Source of the DNA: Pseudomonas viridiflava
GTDB taxonomy: Bacteria; Pseudomonadota; Gammaproteobacteria; Pseudomonadales; Pseudomonadaceae
DNA: 64,000 bases
Reading direction: 5' to 3'
Assembly: GCF_900591205.1 (NCBI RefSeq)
Contig: NZ_UUPU01000001.1
Location: forward strand, 1-64,000
The position numbers and the translations under genes were made by a program. Of this stretch, positions 1 to 9,526 are shown piece after piece (position 1 is the first letter of the stretch; each line of letters starts with the position of its first letter). Under the pieces are notes generated by a model. That model was not told the origin of the DNA, searched no databases, and worked only from the letters and a program-made list of their open reading frames with translations.

Positions 1-36
1 CACTTGCGCTTCCGATCTCTCGTTAGCGGGAGGCGA

Positions 37-64
37 ATTCTACAGCGTTACACGCTGCTGTCAA
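37..64 (-). promoter_or_regulatory. rRNA operon promoter, gene-proximal copy
   Basis: Read on the minus strand, TTGACA (59-64) is followed after exactly 16 nt by TAGAAT (37-42) and then a GC-rich discriminator (TCGCCTCCCGC). This is a near-consensus sigma-70 promoter with the features of a stringently controlled rrn promoter. It fires leftward out of the window. That a 16S rRNA gene lies just beyond position 1 is an inference from the leader-like sequence. Confidence 0.85.
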
Positions 65-239
65 CACCTCTTTTTCTCCGCTTTCGACCGAGAAGATCGA
101 AACGTTAATAGAGCCAAACAACACTGCCCTACCAACTCCTTCTGAGCTTCGATGAACTGAAGCAACCCGCTGTCGAATCTCGCATAACTCTTTGTTTACC
201 AAGGAGTTTTCCGTTTCGACTGCGCCGGAAGTGGGGCGA

Positions 240-267
240 ATTATAGACTTCCAGAATCTGCCGTCAA
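240..267 (-). promoter_or_regulatory. rRNA operon promoter, upstream copy
   Basis: On the minus strand TTGACG (262-267), a 16-nt spacer and a perfect TATAAT (240-245) are followed by a TCGCCCC discriminator. The flank 268-345 is strongly A/T-rich, as in an UP element. The same spacing and discriminator style as the promoter at 37-64, about 200 bp away, identify a tandem rrn promoter pair. Confidence 0.85.
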
Positions 268-357
268 CCCTTAATTTTGCTTTTCTATCAATTAGTTAGG
301 ATTGATTAAAAAACAACCAAGACAACACACTCAACGCCTATATATAGAAGGAAAGCC

Positions 358-1578
358 TCAGATAACACCCGCCGCCTTCAGCGCAGCCACATTCGCCGCC
401 CCCAACCCCAATACTTCCTTCAGCACCTGAACCGTATGCTCGCCTAATAGAGGAGGTGCACTGCGGTACTCCACAGGCGTCTTGGATAACCGTATCGGGC
501 TGGCCACCTGAGGCACCATCCCCGCCAACGCATGCGGCAACTCAATCGCCAACCCACGCGCCTTGACCTGAGGGTCGGCAAATACCTGCGCCAGATCATT
601 GATCGGCCCGCAAGGCACACCCACTTGCTCCAACAATGACACCCACTCAGCCGTCGTCTTGAAGACCGTCGCCTGGCGAATCAACGGAATCAGCTCCGCA
701 CGGTTGGCCACTCGAAGCTTGTTAGTTGCAAAGCGCGGATCATCCGCCCACTGCGGCTGCCCGGCTACCTGCGCAAACTTGCGAAACTGCCCATCATTGC
801 CCACCGTCAGAATGAAGTCGCCATCGGCTGTAGGAAAATCCTGGTAAGGCACAATATTCGGATGCGCATTACCGAGACGCTTTGGCGATACCCCCGTCGT
901 CAGATAATTCATGGCCTGGTTAGCCAGGCAAGCTACCTGCACATCCAGCAACGCCATATCAATGTGCTGCCCACCGCCGTCATGATCCCGGTGCGCCAGG
1001 GCCGCCAGGATCGCCACCGTCGAATAAAGCCCCGTGAGAATGTCCGTCAAGGCCACCCCCGCCTTCACCGGCCCCGCCCCCTCATCACCCTCAGGCCGGC
1101 CGGTCAGGCTCATAAGCCCGCCCAACCCCTGAATCATGAAGTCATAGCCGGCACGGGACGCGTAGGGACCCGTCTGACCGAACCCGGTAATAGAGCAATA
1201 GATCAGCTGCGGATTGATCTCTTTCAGCGATGCATAGTCCAGCCCATACGCTGCCAGGCCACCCACCTTGAAGTTTTCGATCAGGATGTCGGACTTGGCC
1301 GCCAGATCACGCACCAGCTTCTGCCCCTCCGGCCGCGTGAAGTCGATGGTCACCGACTCCTTGTTACGGTTGGCCGACAGGTAATACGCCGCCTCGCTGG
1401 TGTTCTCACCATAAGCGTCCTTTAGGAACGGCGGCCCCCACGCACGCGTGTCGTCGCCATTGCCCGGTCGCTCGACCTTGATCACCTCAGCCCCAAGGTC
1501 CGCAAGTATCTGCCCGGACCAAGGCCCCGCCAGCACTCGCGATAAATCAAGTACCCGCAGATGTGAAAGCGCGCCCAT
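358..1578 (-). CDS. gcdG: Class III (CaiB/BaiF) CoA-transferase of glutarate catabolism
   Basis: This 406-residue cytoplasmic protein has the length and motifs of formyl-CoA-transferase-like (class III) enzymes: an N-terminal LSRVLAGPW block, SITGFGQTGPYA near residues 129-140, and an aspartate (D179 in GVALTDI) at the usual catalytic position that forms the aspartyl-CoA thioester. It lies 12 bp downstream of glutaryl-CoA dehydrogenase on the same strand, so it probably activates glutarate using succinyl-CoA in lysine/glutarate breakdown. The family assignment is secure. The substrate is inferred from the neighbour. Shared transcription with gcdH under the divergent LysR regulator is likely. 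Confidence 0.88.
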   Translation of the reverse strand: MGALSHLRVLDLSRVLAGPWSGQILADLGAEVIKVERPGNGDDTRAWGPPFLKDAYGENTSEAAYYLSANRNKESVTIDFTRPEGQKLVRDLAAKSDILIENFKVGGLAAYGLDYASLKEINPQLIYCSITGFGQTGPYASRAGYDFMIQGLGGLMSLTGRPEGDEGAGPVKAGVALTDILTGLYSTVAILAALAHRDHDGGGQHIDMALLDVQVACLANQAMNYLTTGVSPKRLGNAHPNIVPYQDFPTADGDFILTVGNDGQFRKFAQVAGQPQWADDPRFATNKLRVANRAELIPLIRQATVFKTTAEWVSLLEQVGVPCGPINDLAQVFADPQVKARGLAIELPHALAGMVPQVASPIRLSKTPVEYRSAPPLLGEHTVQVLKEVLGLGAANVAALKAAGVI

Positions 1579-1590
1579 GCCGTGCTCCTA

Positions 1591-2772
1591 TTAATAGAAC
1601 GCCTGAAGACCGGTCTGTGCACGCCCAAGGATCAAGGCATGCACGTCATGGGTGCCCTCATAGGTGTTCACCACCTCCAGGTTGACCAGGTGACGCGCCA
1701 CCCCAAACTCATCGGAAATACCGTTGCCTCCCAGCATGTCCCGCGCCATGCGGGCGATGTCCAGGGACTTGCCGCACGAATTACGCTTCATGATCGAGGT
1801 GATCTCGACCGCCGCAGTGCCCTCATCTTTCATACGCCCCAGGCGCAGGCAACCTTGCAGGGCCAGGGTGATTTCAGTCTGCATGTCGGCCAGTTTCTTC
1901 TGGATCAACTGGGTAGCCGCCAATGGGCGACCGAACTGTTTACGATCAAGGGTGTATTGGCGCGCCGTGTGCCAGCAGAACTCGGCAGCCCCCAGCGCCC
2001 CCCAGGAGATGCCGTAACGCGCTGAGTTAAGGCAGGTGAAAGGCCCTTTTAACCCGCGCACATCCGGGAAGATGTTTTCTTCCGGCACAAACACATTGTC
2101 CATGACGATCTCGCCAGTGATGGAAGCCCTCAGGCCGACCTTGCCGTGGATCGCAGGGGCGCTCAGGCCCTTCCAGCCTTTCTCCAGGACAAACCCACGG
2201 ATATCACCCGCATCATCCTTGCCCCACACCACAAACACATCGGCGATCGGGCTATTGGTGATCCACATCTTGGCGCCGGTCAGGCTGTAGCCGCCATCCA
2301 CCTTGCGTGCGCGAGTAAGCATCGCGCCCGGGTCAGAACCGTGATCTGGCTCTGTAAGACCAAAGCAGCCGATCCACTCGCCGGAGGCCAGCTTCGGCAG
2401 GTATTTCTGCTTTTGCGCCTCGGTGCCGAATTCATTGATCGGCACCATCACCAGTGACGATTGCACACTCATCATCGAGCGATAGCCCGAGTCGACGCGC
2501 TCCACCTCACGCGCAATCAACCCGTAGCTGACGTAATTCAAGCCACTGCCACCGTATTGCTCGGGAATCATCGCACCCAGCAAACCGGTTTCACCCATCT
2601 CGCGGAAGATTGCGGGGTCGGTCTTTTCATGCCGGAAGGCTTCGAGTACGCGGGGCGCCAGCTTGTCCTGGGCGAATTGCTCAGCACTGTCGCGCACCAT
2701 GCGCTCTTCTTCGGTGAGCTGTTGATCCAGCAGCAGCGGATCGATCCAGTTGAAGCTTGCCTTGCCAGCCAT
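1591..2772 (-). CDS. gcdH: Glutaryl-CoA dehydrogenase
   Basis: This 393-residue acyl-CoA dehydrogenase oxidatively decarboxylates glutaryl-CoA to crotonyl-CoA with FAD. Visible features are the flavin/substrate motif [16 protein letters not shown], the WITNSP segment, and the catalytic glutamate E372 in [14 protein letters not shown]. The latter is diagnostic of the glutaryl-CoA branch. I place the start at the [12 protein letters not shown] methionine because GAGGAC lies just upstream; a longer frame to 2826 adds 18 unrelated residues. The neighbours (CoA-transferase downstream, divergent LysR upstream) form the standard Pseudomonas gcd cluster. Confidence 0.96.
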   Translation of the reverse strand: MAGKASFNWIDPLLLDQQLTEEERMVRDSAEQFAQDKLAPRVLEAFRHEKTDPAIFREMGETGLLGAMIPEQYGGSGLNYVSYGLIAREVERVDSGYRSMMSVQSSLVMVPINEFGTEAQKQKYLPKLASGEWIGCFGLTEPDHGSDPGAMLTRARKVDGGYSLTGAKMWITNSPIADVFVVWGKDDAGDIRGFVLEKGWKGLSAPAIHGKVGLRASITGEIVMDNVFVPEENIFPDVRGLKGPFTCLNSARYGISWGALGAAEFCWHTARQYTLDRKQFGRPLAATQLIQKKLADMQTEITLALQGCLRLGRMKDEGTAAVEITSIMKRNSCGKSLDIARMARDMLGGNGISDEFGVARHLVNLEVVNTYEGTHDVHALILGRAQTGLQAFY

Positions 2773-2928
2773 GAATAAGTCCTCGTTCAGAGAGCAGAAG
2801 TCGTGGATGCAGCCTAGGCCGGGCAAACGCAGAGGGCAAACGAGGTTTATGCATAGGGTTGTGCTAATTTCTCACTTCGAGACGACCGAGAAGGGCGCAG
2901 ACGCGCTTTATAAGTGAGTACACGGTAC

Positions 2929-3828
2929 ATGCGCAGAAAGATCCCCAGCACCACCGCCCTGGTCAGTTTTGAGGCCGCCGCCCGCCACGAGAGCTTTACC
3001 AAGGCGGCGCACGAGCTTTCCATCACTCAAGGCGCCATCTGTCGACAGATCGCCGGCCTTGAGGAGTTTTTAAGTGTCGAGCTGTTTCGGCGCTCACGGC
3101 GCGGGGTGAAATTGACTGAGGCAGGGCTCTCGTATAGCCGACGCGTGGCCGCTCAATTGGATGCAGTGGAACGCGACACCCTGTCAGTAATGGGGCAGCA
3201 GGGCGCTAACGTCATCGAGCTGGCCGTGGTGCCGACGTTTGGCACGCAGTGGCTAATACCCCGCCTCAAGGACTTCCAGCGCCAGCACCCTGAAGTCACG
3301 GTCAACCTCACCAACCGCACGCGCCCCTTCCTGTTTGCCGACACCGAGTTCGACGCAGCGATCTATTTCGGCGATGCCGACTGGTCGGGCACAGAATCCC
3401 ACCGCCTGATGGGAGAAAACCCTGTGCCGGTGTGCAGCCCGCGCCTGTTGGGCGAGCGCACACGGTTCAGCCCGCTGGAAATCGCCGAACTCCCCCTGCT
3501 GCAACAGACCACCCGACCTTACGCCTGGCGCCAGTGGTTCAACGCGCAACAATTGAACATACCCCGCGACATGACAGGCCCCCGTTACGAGCTATTCTCG
3601 ATGTTGTCCCAGGCAGCCATGCATGACATGGGGATTGCGCTGATCCCGCCGTTCCTCATTCAACGGGAGCTGGAGGAAAATCACTTGGTCATCGCAAACC
3701 CCGATGCGCTTAACAGTTTGAAGGCTTATTACCTGATGATTCCCGAGAGAAAAGTCGAGTCCGCCTCATTACGCGCCTTCAGGGACTGGCTGATCGACCA
3801 GTCGCAGCGCTACAGCCTCAGCATTTAA
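2929..3828 (+). CDS. gcdR: LysR-family activator of the glutarate cluster
   Basis: This 299-residue LysR regulator has a helix-turn-helix in residues 1-65 (FEAAARHESFTKAAHELSIT, then QGAICRQI) and a C-terminal substrate-binding domain. It is divergent from gcdH across about 150 bp, the usual layout for a LysR protein that activates the facing operon. Glutarate or glutaryl-CoA as inducer is inferred from this context and from P. putida GcdR. A GTG at 2914 would add five residues. I prefer the ATG because the protein then begins MRRKIPSTTAL like its relatives. No strong ribosome site helps decide. Confidence 0.88.
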   Translation: MRRKIPSTTALVSFEAAARHESFTKAAHELSITQGAICRQIAGLEEFLSVELFRRSRRGVKLTEAGLSYSRRVAAQLDAVERDTLSVMGQQGANVIELAVVPTFGTQWLIPRLKDFQRQHPEVTVNLTNRTRPFLFADTEFDAAIYFGDADWSGTESHRLMGENPVPVCSPRLLGERTRFSPLEIAELPLLQQTTRPYAWRQWFNAQQLNIPRDMTGPRYELFSMLSQAAMHDMGIALIPPFLIQRELEENHLVIANPDALNSLKAYYLMIPERKVESASLRAFRDWLIDQSQRYSLSI

Positions 3829-4280
3829 AGGCTTTAGACACTTTGCTGACTTTGTAGTCAGAATAACTAAGAGCCTACAGATATACGTATATGTCGCTTT
3901 TAAGCAGACTGTACCGACCAGGCAAAAATAAGGCTCAAGGCCATGATTCTTATGGCTTGTAGCGCGCATTAGCCGCCAATGGCCGACTATTCACACCGAC
4001 AATTGATAAACACTGGTAAAACCTCTACAGCCCTTTAAATACCTGTATTTAAAGAGGTTATTCCGGCGCATTGCGACAATCAGTCACAGGGTGACTTGTA
4101 GTTAATTTTTCGTCACCCGTCATAATCCCTTGATGGCCGTAAAGTTCGCCTGCAAAATGCCGCGCCCCGCTGTCATTTCGGCGGGATCGTGCTGATCGGC
4201 CGCCCCAGCTGCGCCACTCACGGTGCACTGGCCTTTTTACAAAAAGATCAAAAGCAAAAAGATCATGCAGGAGATTTGAC
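3829..4280. other. Gap between gcdR and pntAA
   Basis: No credible gene is seen in these 450 bp. The gap holds an A/T-rich perfect palindrome at 4033-4054 (10-bp arms CTTTAAATAC and GTATTTAAAG around CT) and a duplicated decamer AAAAAGATCA at 4241-4250 and 4256-4265 immediately before pntAA. Promoters for pntAA are expected here, but none can be assigned with confidence. Confidence 0.6.
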
Positions 4281-5402
4281 GTGCACATTGGTGTTCCTCT
4301 CGAAACCCAGACCGGTGAAACGCGGGTGGCTGCCACCCCGGAAACCATCAAGAAGCTGATCGGCCAGGGCCATAAGGTCACTGTTCAAAGCGGCGCCGGC
4401 CTCAACGCCAGCATCGTCGACAGTGCCTATGAAACGGCAGGCGCGACCATTGGCAGCGCCACCGATGCATTTGGCGCCGAGCTGATTCTCAAGGTGGTTG
4501 CCCCCAGCGACAGCGAACTGACGCTGATAAAAAGCGGCACCGTGTTGGTTGGCATGCTCAATCCGTTCAGCAACGAAACCATTGCCAGGCTGGCCGCACA
4601 GGGCATCACCGCCTTTGCGCTGGAAGCCGCGCCGCGCACCTCCCGGGCCCAAAGCCTGGATGTGCTGTCGTCCCAGGCCAACATCGCCGGCTATAAAGCC
4701 GTGTTGCTGGCTGCGCATCACTACCCGCGCTTCATGCCGATGCTGATGACTGCCGCCGGTACGGTGAAAGCCGCCCGCGTGCTGATTCTCGGCGCCGGTG
4801 TGGCCGGCTTGCAGGCGATTGCCACGGCGAAACGTTTGGGGGCGGTGATCGAAGCGTCTGACGTGCGCCCGGCCGTGAAAGAGCAGATCGAATCCCTCGG
4901 CGCCAAGTTCGTCGAGGTGCCTTACGAAACTGACGAAGAGCGCGAATGCGCCGTCGGTGTCGGCGGTTACGCCCGCCCGATGCCCACCAGTTGGATGCAG
5001 CGCCAGGCCCTGGCTGTGCACGAACGCGCCAAGCAGGCCGACATCGTGATCACCACCGCCCTGATCCCCGGCCGCAAGGCACCGACCTTGCTCAGCGCCG
5101 ACACCGTCGCGCAGATGAAGCCCGGCTCGGTAGTGATCGACCTGGCCGCAGCGCAAGGCGGCAACTGCCCGCTGACCGTCGCCGACCAAGTCGTAGTGGA
5201 AAACGGCGTGATTATCTGCGGCCCGACCAACCTGGCCGGTGCCGTCGCAGCCGACGCGTCAGCTTTGTATGCGCGCAACCTGCTGGACTTCCTGAAGCTG
5301 GTCTTCAACAAGGAAGGGCAGTTTGAACTCAACCTCGAAGACGACATCGTCGCCGCGTGCCTCATGTGCCGCGACGGCCAAGTCATCCGCAAAAACGCCT
5401 AA
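4281..5402 (+). CDS. pntAA: NAD(P) transhydrogenase alpha subunit, NAD(H)-binding part
   Basis: This 373-residue protein is domain I of proton-translocating transhydrogenase, which binds NAD(H) and exchanges hydride with NADP(H) using the proton-motive force. It starts MHIGVPLETQTGETRVA as in alanine dehydrogenase/PntA proteins and has the dinucleotide fold motif ILGAGVAGLQAIATAKRLGA (about residues 172-191) and the VVIDLAAAQGGNC segment. The start is GTG, with AGGAG 8 nt upstream. As in other pseudomonads the alpha subunit is split: the membrane part is the next gene, 15 bp downstream. Confidence 0.95.
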   Translation: MHIGVPLETQTGETRVAATPETIKKLIGQGHKVTVQSGAGLNASIVDSAYETAGATIGSATDAFGAELILKVVAPSDSELTLIKSGTVLVGMLNPFSNETIARLAAQGITAFALEAAPRTSRAQSLDVLSSQANIAGYKAVLLAAHHYPRFMPMLMTAAGTVKAARVLILGAGVAGLQAIATAKRLGAVIEASDVRPAVKEQIESLGAKFVEVPYETDEERECAVGVGGYARPMPTSWMQRQALAVHERAKQADIVITTALIPGRKAPTLLSADTVAQMKPGSVVIDLAAAQGGNCPLTVADQVVVENGVIICGPTNLAGAVAADASALYARNLLDFLKLVFNKEGQFELNLEDDIVAACLMCRDGQVIRKNA

Positions 5403-5417
5403 ACAGGGATTCAGACG

Positions 5418-5741
5418 ATGGAAGAGCTTATCTCCCCCGGTATCTACAACCTGATCATCTTTGTGCTGGCGATTTATGTCGGTTACCACGTGGTCTGGAA
5501 CGTTACACCCGCGCTGCACACGCCATTGATGGCGGTGACCAACGCGATTTCCGCAATCGTGATCGTCGGCGCCATGTTGGCCGCCGCGCTCACCGTCACC
5601 CCGCTGGGCAAGACCATGGGCACCCTCGCCGTGGCGCTCGCGGCGGTCAACGTGTTCGGCGGCTTCCTGGTGACGCGCCGCATGCTTGAGATGTTCAAGA
5701 AGAAAGCCCCGAAAGTAAAAGAAGAGGCGCCATCGTCATGA
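5418..5741 (+). CDS. pntAB: NAD(P) transhydrogenase alpha subunit, membrane part
   Basis: This 107-residue inner-membrane protein corresponds to the C-terminal transmembrane section of E. coli PntA, encoded separately here. Three hydrophobic helices are visible (about residues 9-29, 38-58 and 61-81), followed by a short Lys/Glu-rich cytoplasmic tail. Its stop overlaps the pntB start by four bases (ATGA), which suggests translational coupling and stoichiometric assembly. Confidence 0.95.
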   Translation: MEELISPGIYNLIIFVLAIYVGYHVVWNVTPALHTPLMAVTNAISAIVIVGAMLAAALTVTPLGKTMGTLAVALAAVNVFGGFLVTRRMLEMFKKKAPKVKEEAPSS

Positions 5742-7174
5742 GCATGAATCTGGTCACGACGCTTTACCTGATCGCGTCGATCTGCTTTATCCAGGCTCTC
5801 AAGGGCCTGTCGCACCCCACCACGTCGCGGCGCGGCAACCTGTTCGGCATGCTCGGCATGGCGCTGGCGGTGCTCACCACCGTGGGCCTCATCTATAAGC
5901 TCGGCGCTGAGCTGGCCACCGCGGGGATCGGCTACGTGATCGTCGGCCTGCTGATCGGCGGCACCGCCGGTTCGATCATGGCCAAGCGCGTAGAAATGAC
6001 CAAGATGCCCGAGCTGGTCGCCTTCATGCACAGCATGATCGGCCTGGCAGCGGTATTTATTGCGATTGCCGCCGTGGTCGAACCGCAATCCCTGGGCATC
6101 GTCAAACACCTCGGCGACGCGATCCCAGCGGGCAACCGCCTGGAACTGTTCCTCGGCGCCGCTATCGGCGCGATCACCTTCTCCGGTTCGGTGATTGCGT
6201 TCGGCAAGTTGTCGGGCAAGTACAAGTTCCGCCTGTTTCAGGGCGCACCGGTACAGTTTGGCGGCCAGCACAAGCTGAACCTGGTGCTTGGCCTGTTGAC
6301 GCTGGGCCTGGGCCTGGCGTTCATGTTCACTGGCAACCTGACTGCATTCGCGCTGATGCTGGCCCTGGCCTTCGTGCTGGGCGTGCTGATCATCATCCCG
6401 ATTGGCGGCGCCGATATGCCGGTGGTCGTCTCGATGCTCAACAGCTACTCCGGCTGGGCAGCGGCGGGTATCGGTTTCTCGCTGAACAACTCGATGCTGA
6501 TCATTGCCGGTTCCCTGGTGGGCTCCAGCGGCGCGATCCTGTCGTACATCATGTGCAAGGCGATGAACCGTTCCTTCTTTAATGTACTGCTCGGCGGTTT
6601 CGGTAATGCGCCGGATGCCGGTGCTGCGGCAGGTTCGAAGGAAGCGCGGCCGGTGAAATCCGGCTCGGCAGACGATGCGACCTTCCTGCTGACCAACGCC
6701 GACACCGTGATCATCGTTCCAGGCTACGGCTTGGCGGTGGCTCGGGCGCAACACGCGCTCAAGGAGTTGACCGAAAAGCTGACCCACCGAGGCGTGACCG
6801 TGAAGTATGCGATCCACCCGGTGGCGGGCCGCATGCCTGGGCATATGAACGTGCTGCTCGCCGAGGCCGAAGTGCCTTACGACCAGGTGTTCGAGATGGA
6901 AGACATCAACTCCGAATTCGGCCAGGCCGACGTGGTGCTGGTGCTCGGCGCGAACGACGTGGTCAACCCGGCCGCGAAGAACGACCCGAACTCGCCGATT
7001 GCCGGTATGCCGATTCTCGAAGCGTTCAAGGCCAAGACCATCATCGTCAACAAGCGCTCGATGGCCAGTGGTTATGCCGGTTTGGATAACGAACTGTTCT
7101 ACCTGGACAAGACCATGATGGTCTTCGGTGATGCCAAGAAGGTCATCGAAGACATGGTCAAAGCCGTCGAATAA
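5738..7174 (+). CDS. pntB: NAD(P) transhydrogenase beta subunit
   Basis: This 478-residue protein carries the remaining membrane helices (residues 1-260) and the soluble NADP(H)-binding domain III (about 300-478), with the [10 protein letters not shown] nucleotide loop, [13 protein letters not shown] and [10 protein letters not shown] motifs. With pntAA and pntAB it makes NADPH from NADH at the cost of proton influx. It is the last gene of the operon; a hairpin with a T-run follows at 7198-7228. Confidence 0.96.
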   Translation: MSMNLVTTLYLIASICFIQALKGLSHPTTSRRGNLFGMLGMALAVLTTVGLIYKLGAELATAGIGYVIVGLLIGGTAGSIMAKRVEMTKMPELVAFMHSMIGLAAVFIAIAAVVEPQSLGIVKHLGDAIPAGNRLELFLGAAIGAITFSGSVIAFGKLSGKYKFRLFQGAPVQFGGQHKLNLVLGLLTLGLGLAFMFTGNLTAFALMLALAFVLGVLIIIPIGGADMPVVVSMLNSYSGWAAAGIGFSLNNSMLIIAGSLVGSSGAILSYIMCKAMNRSFFNVLLGGFGNAPDAGAAAGSKEARPVKSGSADDATFLLTNADTVIIVPGYGLAVARAQHALKELTEKLTHRGVTVKYAIHPVAGRMPGHMNVLLAEAEVPYDQVFEMEDINSEFGQADVVLVLGANDVVNPAAKNDPNSPIAGMPILEAFKAKTIIVNKRSMASGYAGLDNELFYLDKTMMVFGDAKKVIEDMVKAVE

Positions 7175-7197
7175 CACTGCGCCAGCGCAATACACGA

Positions 7198-7228
7198 AAC
7201 CCTGGCCTCCCGTAGGCTGGGGTTTTTT
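7198..7228 (+). terminator. Rho-independent terminator after pntB
   Basis: An imperfect inverted repeat (AAACCCTGGCCT paired with AGGCTGGGGTTT around CCCGT) is followed by six T residues, 23 bp after the pntB stop. Confidence 0.85.
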
Positions 7229-7353
7229 ATTGCCTCATGAAACCCGACCAAAGGCTCTAAATCGCTGCCTGGCATTCGACCATGGTAGCGGGCCGAAATT
7301 TTTTGAAATCACTACACTGCCCACCTTGCTTCCGTAGCCTGAGATAACAATTC

Positions 7354-8847
7354 ATGTACCGTGATCGTATCCGCTTGCCTTCGTTGTTGAACAAGGTCAT
7401 GAGCGCGGCAGACGCCGCCGCACTGATCGAGGACGGCATGACCGTCGGCATGAGCGGCTTCACCCGTGCCGGTGAAGCCAAGGCAGTCCCTCACGCCCTG
7501 GCCGAGCGCGCCAAGACTTCGCCGCTGAAAATCACCCTGATGACCGGCGCCAGCCTGGGCAATGACCTGGACAAGCAACTGACCGAGGCCGGTGTGCTGT
7601 CCCGCCGCATGCCATTCCAGGTCGACAGCACCCTGCGCAAAGCGATCAACGCCGGCGAAGTGATGTTTATCGACCAGCACCTGTCGGAAACCGTCGAGCA
7701 ACTGCGCAACAACCAGCTGAAGCTGCCGGACATTGCCGTGATCGAAGCCGTCGCGATCACCGAACAAGGGCATATCGTGCCTACCACCTCCGTGGGCAAC
7801 TCGGCCAGCTTCGCGATTTTCGCCAAACAGGTGATCGTCGAGATCAACCTGGCGCACAACCCGAACCTCGAAGGGTTGCACGACATCTATATCCCGACTT
7901 ACCGGCCGACCCGCACGCCGATCCCGTTGGTCAAAGTCGATGATCGCATTGGCAGCACCGCGATCCCGATCCCGCCGGAAAAAATCGTCGCCATCGTGAT
8001 CACCAATCAGGCCGACTCTGCCTCCACGGTGACGCCGCCGGACGCCGACACCCAAGGCATCGCCAATCACCTGATCAACTTCCTCAAGCAGGAAGTGGAC
8101 GCCGGGCGCATGACCAACAAGCTCGGCCCGCTTCAGGCCGGGATCGGCAACATTGCCAACGCGGTGATGTGCGGCCTGATCGAGTCGCCGTTCGAAGACC
8201 TGACCATGTATTCGGAAGTACTGCAGGACTCAACGTTCGACCTGATCGACGCCGGCAAGCTAAGTTTCGCCTCAGGCAGCTCGATCACCTTGTCGGAGCG
8301 GCGCAATGCCGACGTGTTCGGCAACCTGGAACACTACAAGGACAAGCTGGTTCTGCGCCCGCAGGAAATTTCCAACCACCCTGAAGTGGTGCGGCGCCTG
8401 GGCATCATCGGGATCAACACTGCGCTGGAGTTCGACATTTACGGCAACGTCAACTCCACCCACGTTTGCGGCACACGGATGATGAACGGCATTGGCGGCT
8501 CCGGTGATTTTGCGCGCAACGCGCACCTGGCGATCTTCGTCACCAAGTCGATTGCCAAAAACGGAGCGATTTCCAGCGTGGTGCCGATGGTCAGCCACGT
8601 GGACCACACAGAGCATGACGTCGACATCCTCGTGACCGAAGTCGGCCTGGCCGACCTGCGTGGCCTGGCGCCACGGGAACGGGCACGGGTGATCATCGAC
8701 AACTGTGTGCACCCGGGGTACCGCGACGCGCTGAACCGGTATTTCGAATCCGCCTGCGCCCTCGGCGGCCATACCCCGCATATCCTGCGCGAAGCACTGA
8801 GTTGGCACATTAACCTGGAAGAAACCGGGCATATGCTCAAGGCGTGA
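7354..8847 (+). CDS. Acetyl-CoA hydrolase/succinate:acetate CoA-transferase family protein
   Basis: This 497-residue protein belongs to the Ach1/AarC class I CoA-transferase family. It covers two CoA-transferase halves. E288 in YSEVLQD occupies the position of the catalytic glutamate that forms the glutamyl-CoA thioester (Glu294 in AarC, from memory). The GIGGSGDFARN loop near residues 377-387 matches the CoA-binding oxyanion loop. The likely reaction is CoA exchange between succinyl-CoA and acetate (or propionate), which relieves acetate or propionyl-CoA stress. It is a single gene behind its own promoter region, after the pntB terminator. Substrate preference cannot be read from the sequence. 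Confidence 0.9.
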   Translation: MYRDRIRLPSLLNKVMSAADAAALIEDGMTVGMSGFTRAGEAKAVPHALAERAKTSPLKITLMTGASLGNDLDKQLTEAGVLSRRMPFQVDSTLRKAINAGEVMFIDQHLSETVEQLRNNQLKLPDIAVIEAVAITEQGHIVPTTSVGNSASFAIFAKQVIVEINLAHNPNLEGLHDIYIPTYRPTRTPIPLVKVDDRIGSTAIPIPPEKIVAIVITNQADSASTVTPPDADTQGIANHLINFLKQEVDAGRMTNKLGPLQAGIGNIANAVMCGLIESPFEDLTMYSEVLQDSTFDLIDAGKLSFASGSSITLSERRNADVFGNLEHYKDKLVLRPQEISNHPEVVRRLGIIGINTALEFDIYGNVNSTHVCGTRMMNGIGGSGDFARNAHLAIFVTKSIAKNGAISSVVPMVSHVDHTEHDVDILVTEVGLADLRGLAPRERARVIIDNCVHPGYRDALNRYFESACALGGHTPHILREALSWHINLEETGHMLKA

Positions 8848-9165
8848 TTGATACAGATTCGAGCTGATGCAAACACAGTTTCATCGGCTCGAGGTTCTGA
8901 CTGCCAATTACTGAAAAAACTGTACTGCTGTACCGGTCTTTTCCTACCGAAATATCCCACGAATATTCACCAAACTGCCAATTTTGCACCACTTCAGTGC
9001 AGACAGGTACAGTTGCCCCATTTCCGTACAGTACAGCCCCTTTAAACAGTTAACTGGCCCCTCACAATACAGGTGAACTGTATCTAGAGAGTCTTGCGCC
9101 GGAAGAGGATCATTGGCATCAGTTAAACCACTACCTAATCCCGCCACAAGCGGAAGGATGTCATC
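8848..9165 (+). promoter_or_regulatory. Leader of the first DUF1127 gene with repeated CTGTAC/GTACAG motifs
   Basis: No gene is seen. The hexamer CTGTAC occurs at 8920-8925 and 8928-8933, its complement GTACAG at 9007-9012, 9026-9031 and 9031-9036. A clean inverted repeat, ATACAG-N5-CTGTAT, lies at 9067-9083. The 12-mer ACAGGTACAGTT at 9003-9014 recurs at 9527-9538 before the second DUF1127 gene. The arrangement suggests a dedicated regulator, possibly a MocR/GntR-type protein, whose gene is not in the window. Confidence 0.6.
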
Positions 9166-9381
9166 ATGGAACGTACACTCAGTTCCGATCTGTTCTTCGA
9201 AGAAAAAGCTGTAAACACCCAGGCTTCCCTGCCTTTGCGCGTTCTCGCTAACCTGATGTTGTGGCAGCGCCGCATCTCCAGCCGCCACCAACTGGCCCGT
9301 CTGGATGCTCGCCTGCTGGCTGACGCCGGTATCAGCGAAGCTCAACGCTACGAAGAGCTGAGCAAGCCGTTCTGGCGCTGA
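9166..9381 (+). CDS. DUF1127 (YjiS-like) small protein
   Basis: This 71-residue cytoplasmic protein has a C-terminal DUF1127 region (about residues 37-71) with the family's signature WQRR, HQLARLDARLLADAGIS and the ending ELSKPFWR. The N-terminal 30 residues are variable. Small DUF1127 proteins bind RNA or affect phosphate, carbon and stress physiology in other bacteria; the role here is unknown. GGAAGGATG precedes the start. The gene is monocistronic, with a strong terminator after it. Confidence 0.9.
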   Translation: MERTLSSDLFFEEKAVNTQASLPLRVLANLMLWQRRISSRHQLARLDARLLADAGISEAQRYEELSKPFWR

Positions 9382-9438
9382 TTGGCGCTCGCTGGCCCTG
9401 ACCCATCGGGTCCACTGCCAGCAATTTGATTTGTAAAA

Positions 9439-9480
9439 ACAAAGCCCGCCCCGGGTAACCGGAGGCGGGCTTTGTTGTTT
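9439..9480 (+). terminator. Terminator after the first DUF1127 gene
   Basis: Perfect 12-bp arms ACAAAGCCCGCC (9439-9450) and GGCGGGCTTTGT (9464-9475) are followed by a T-rich tail. The hairpin is nearly symmetric and would also work on the minus strand. Confidence 0.9.
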
Positions 9481-9526
9481 CCGCATTGTCAGTTTTCTGA
9501 CCCTCAAACAGAAGGCTCTCAGACGA

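Noticed and set aside
5483..7195. 570-codon open frame opposite pntAB and pntB
   Set aside because: It is the mirror of a well-supported coding strand in high-GC DNA; its translation is Arg/His/Gln-rich low-complexity without any recognisable domain.
8848..9045. 65-codon frame after the CoA-transferase gene
   Set aside because: It starts at a TTG without a ribosome site, has a low-quality translation, and lies in the repeat-rich regulatory leader.
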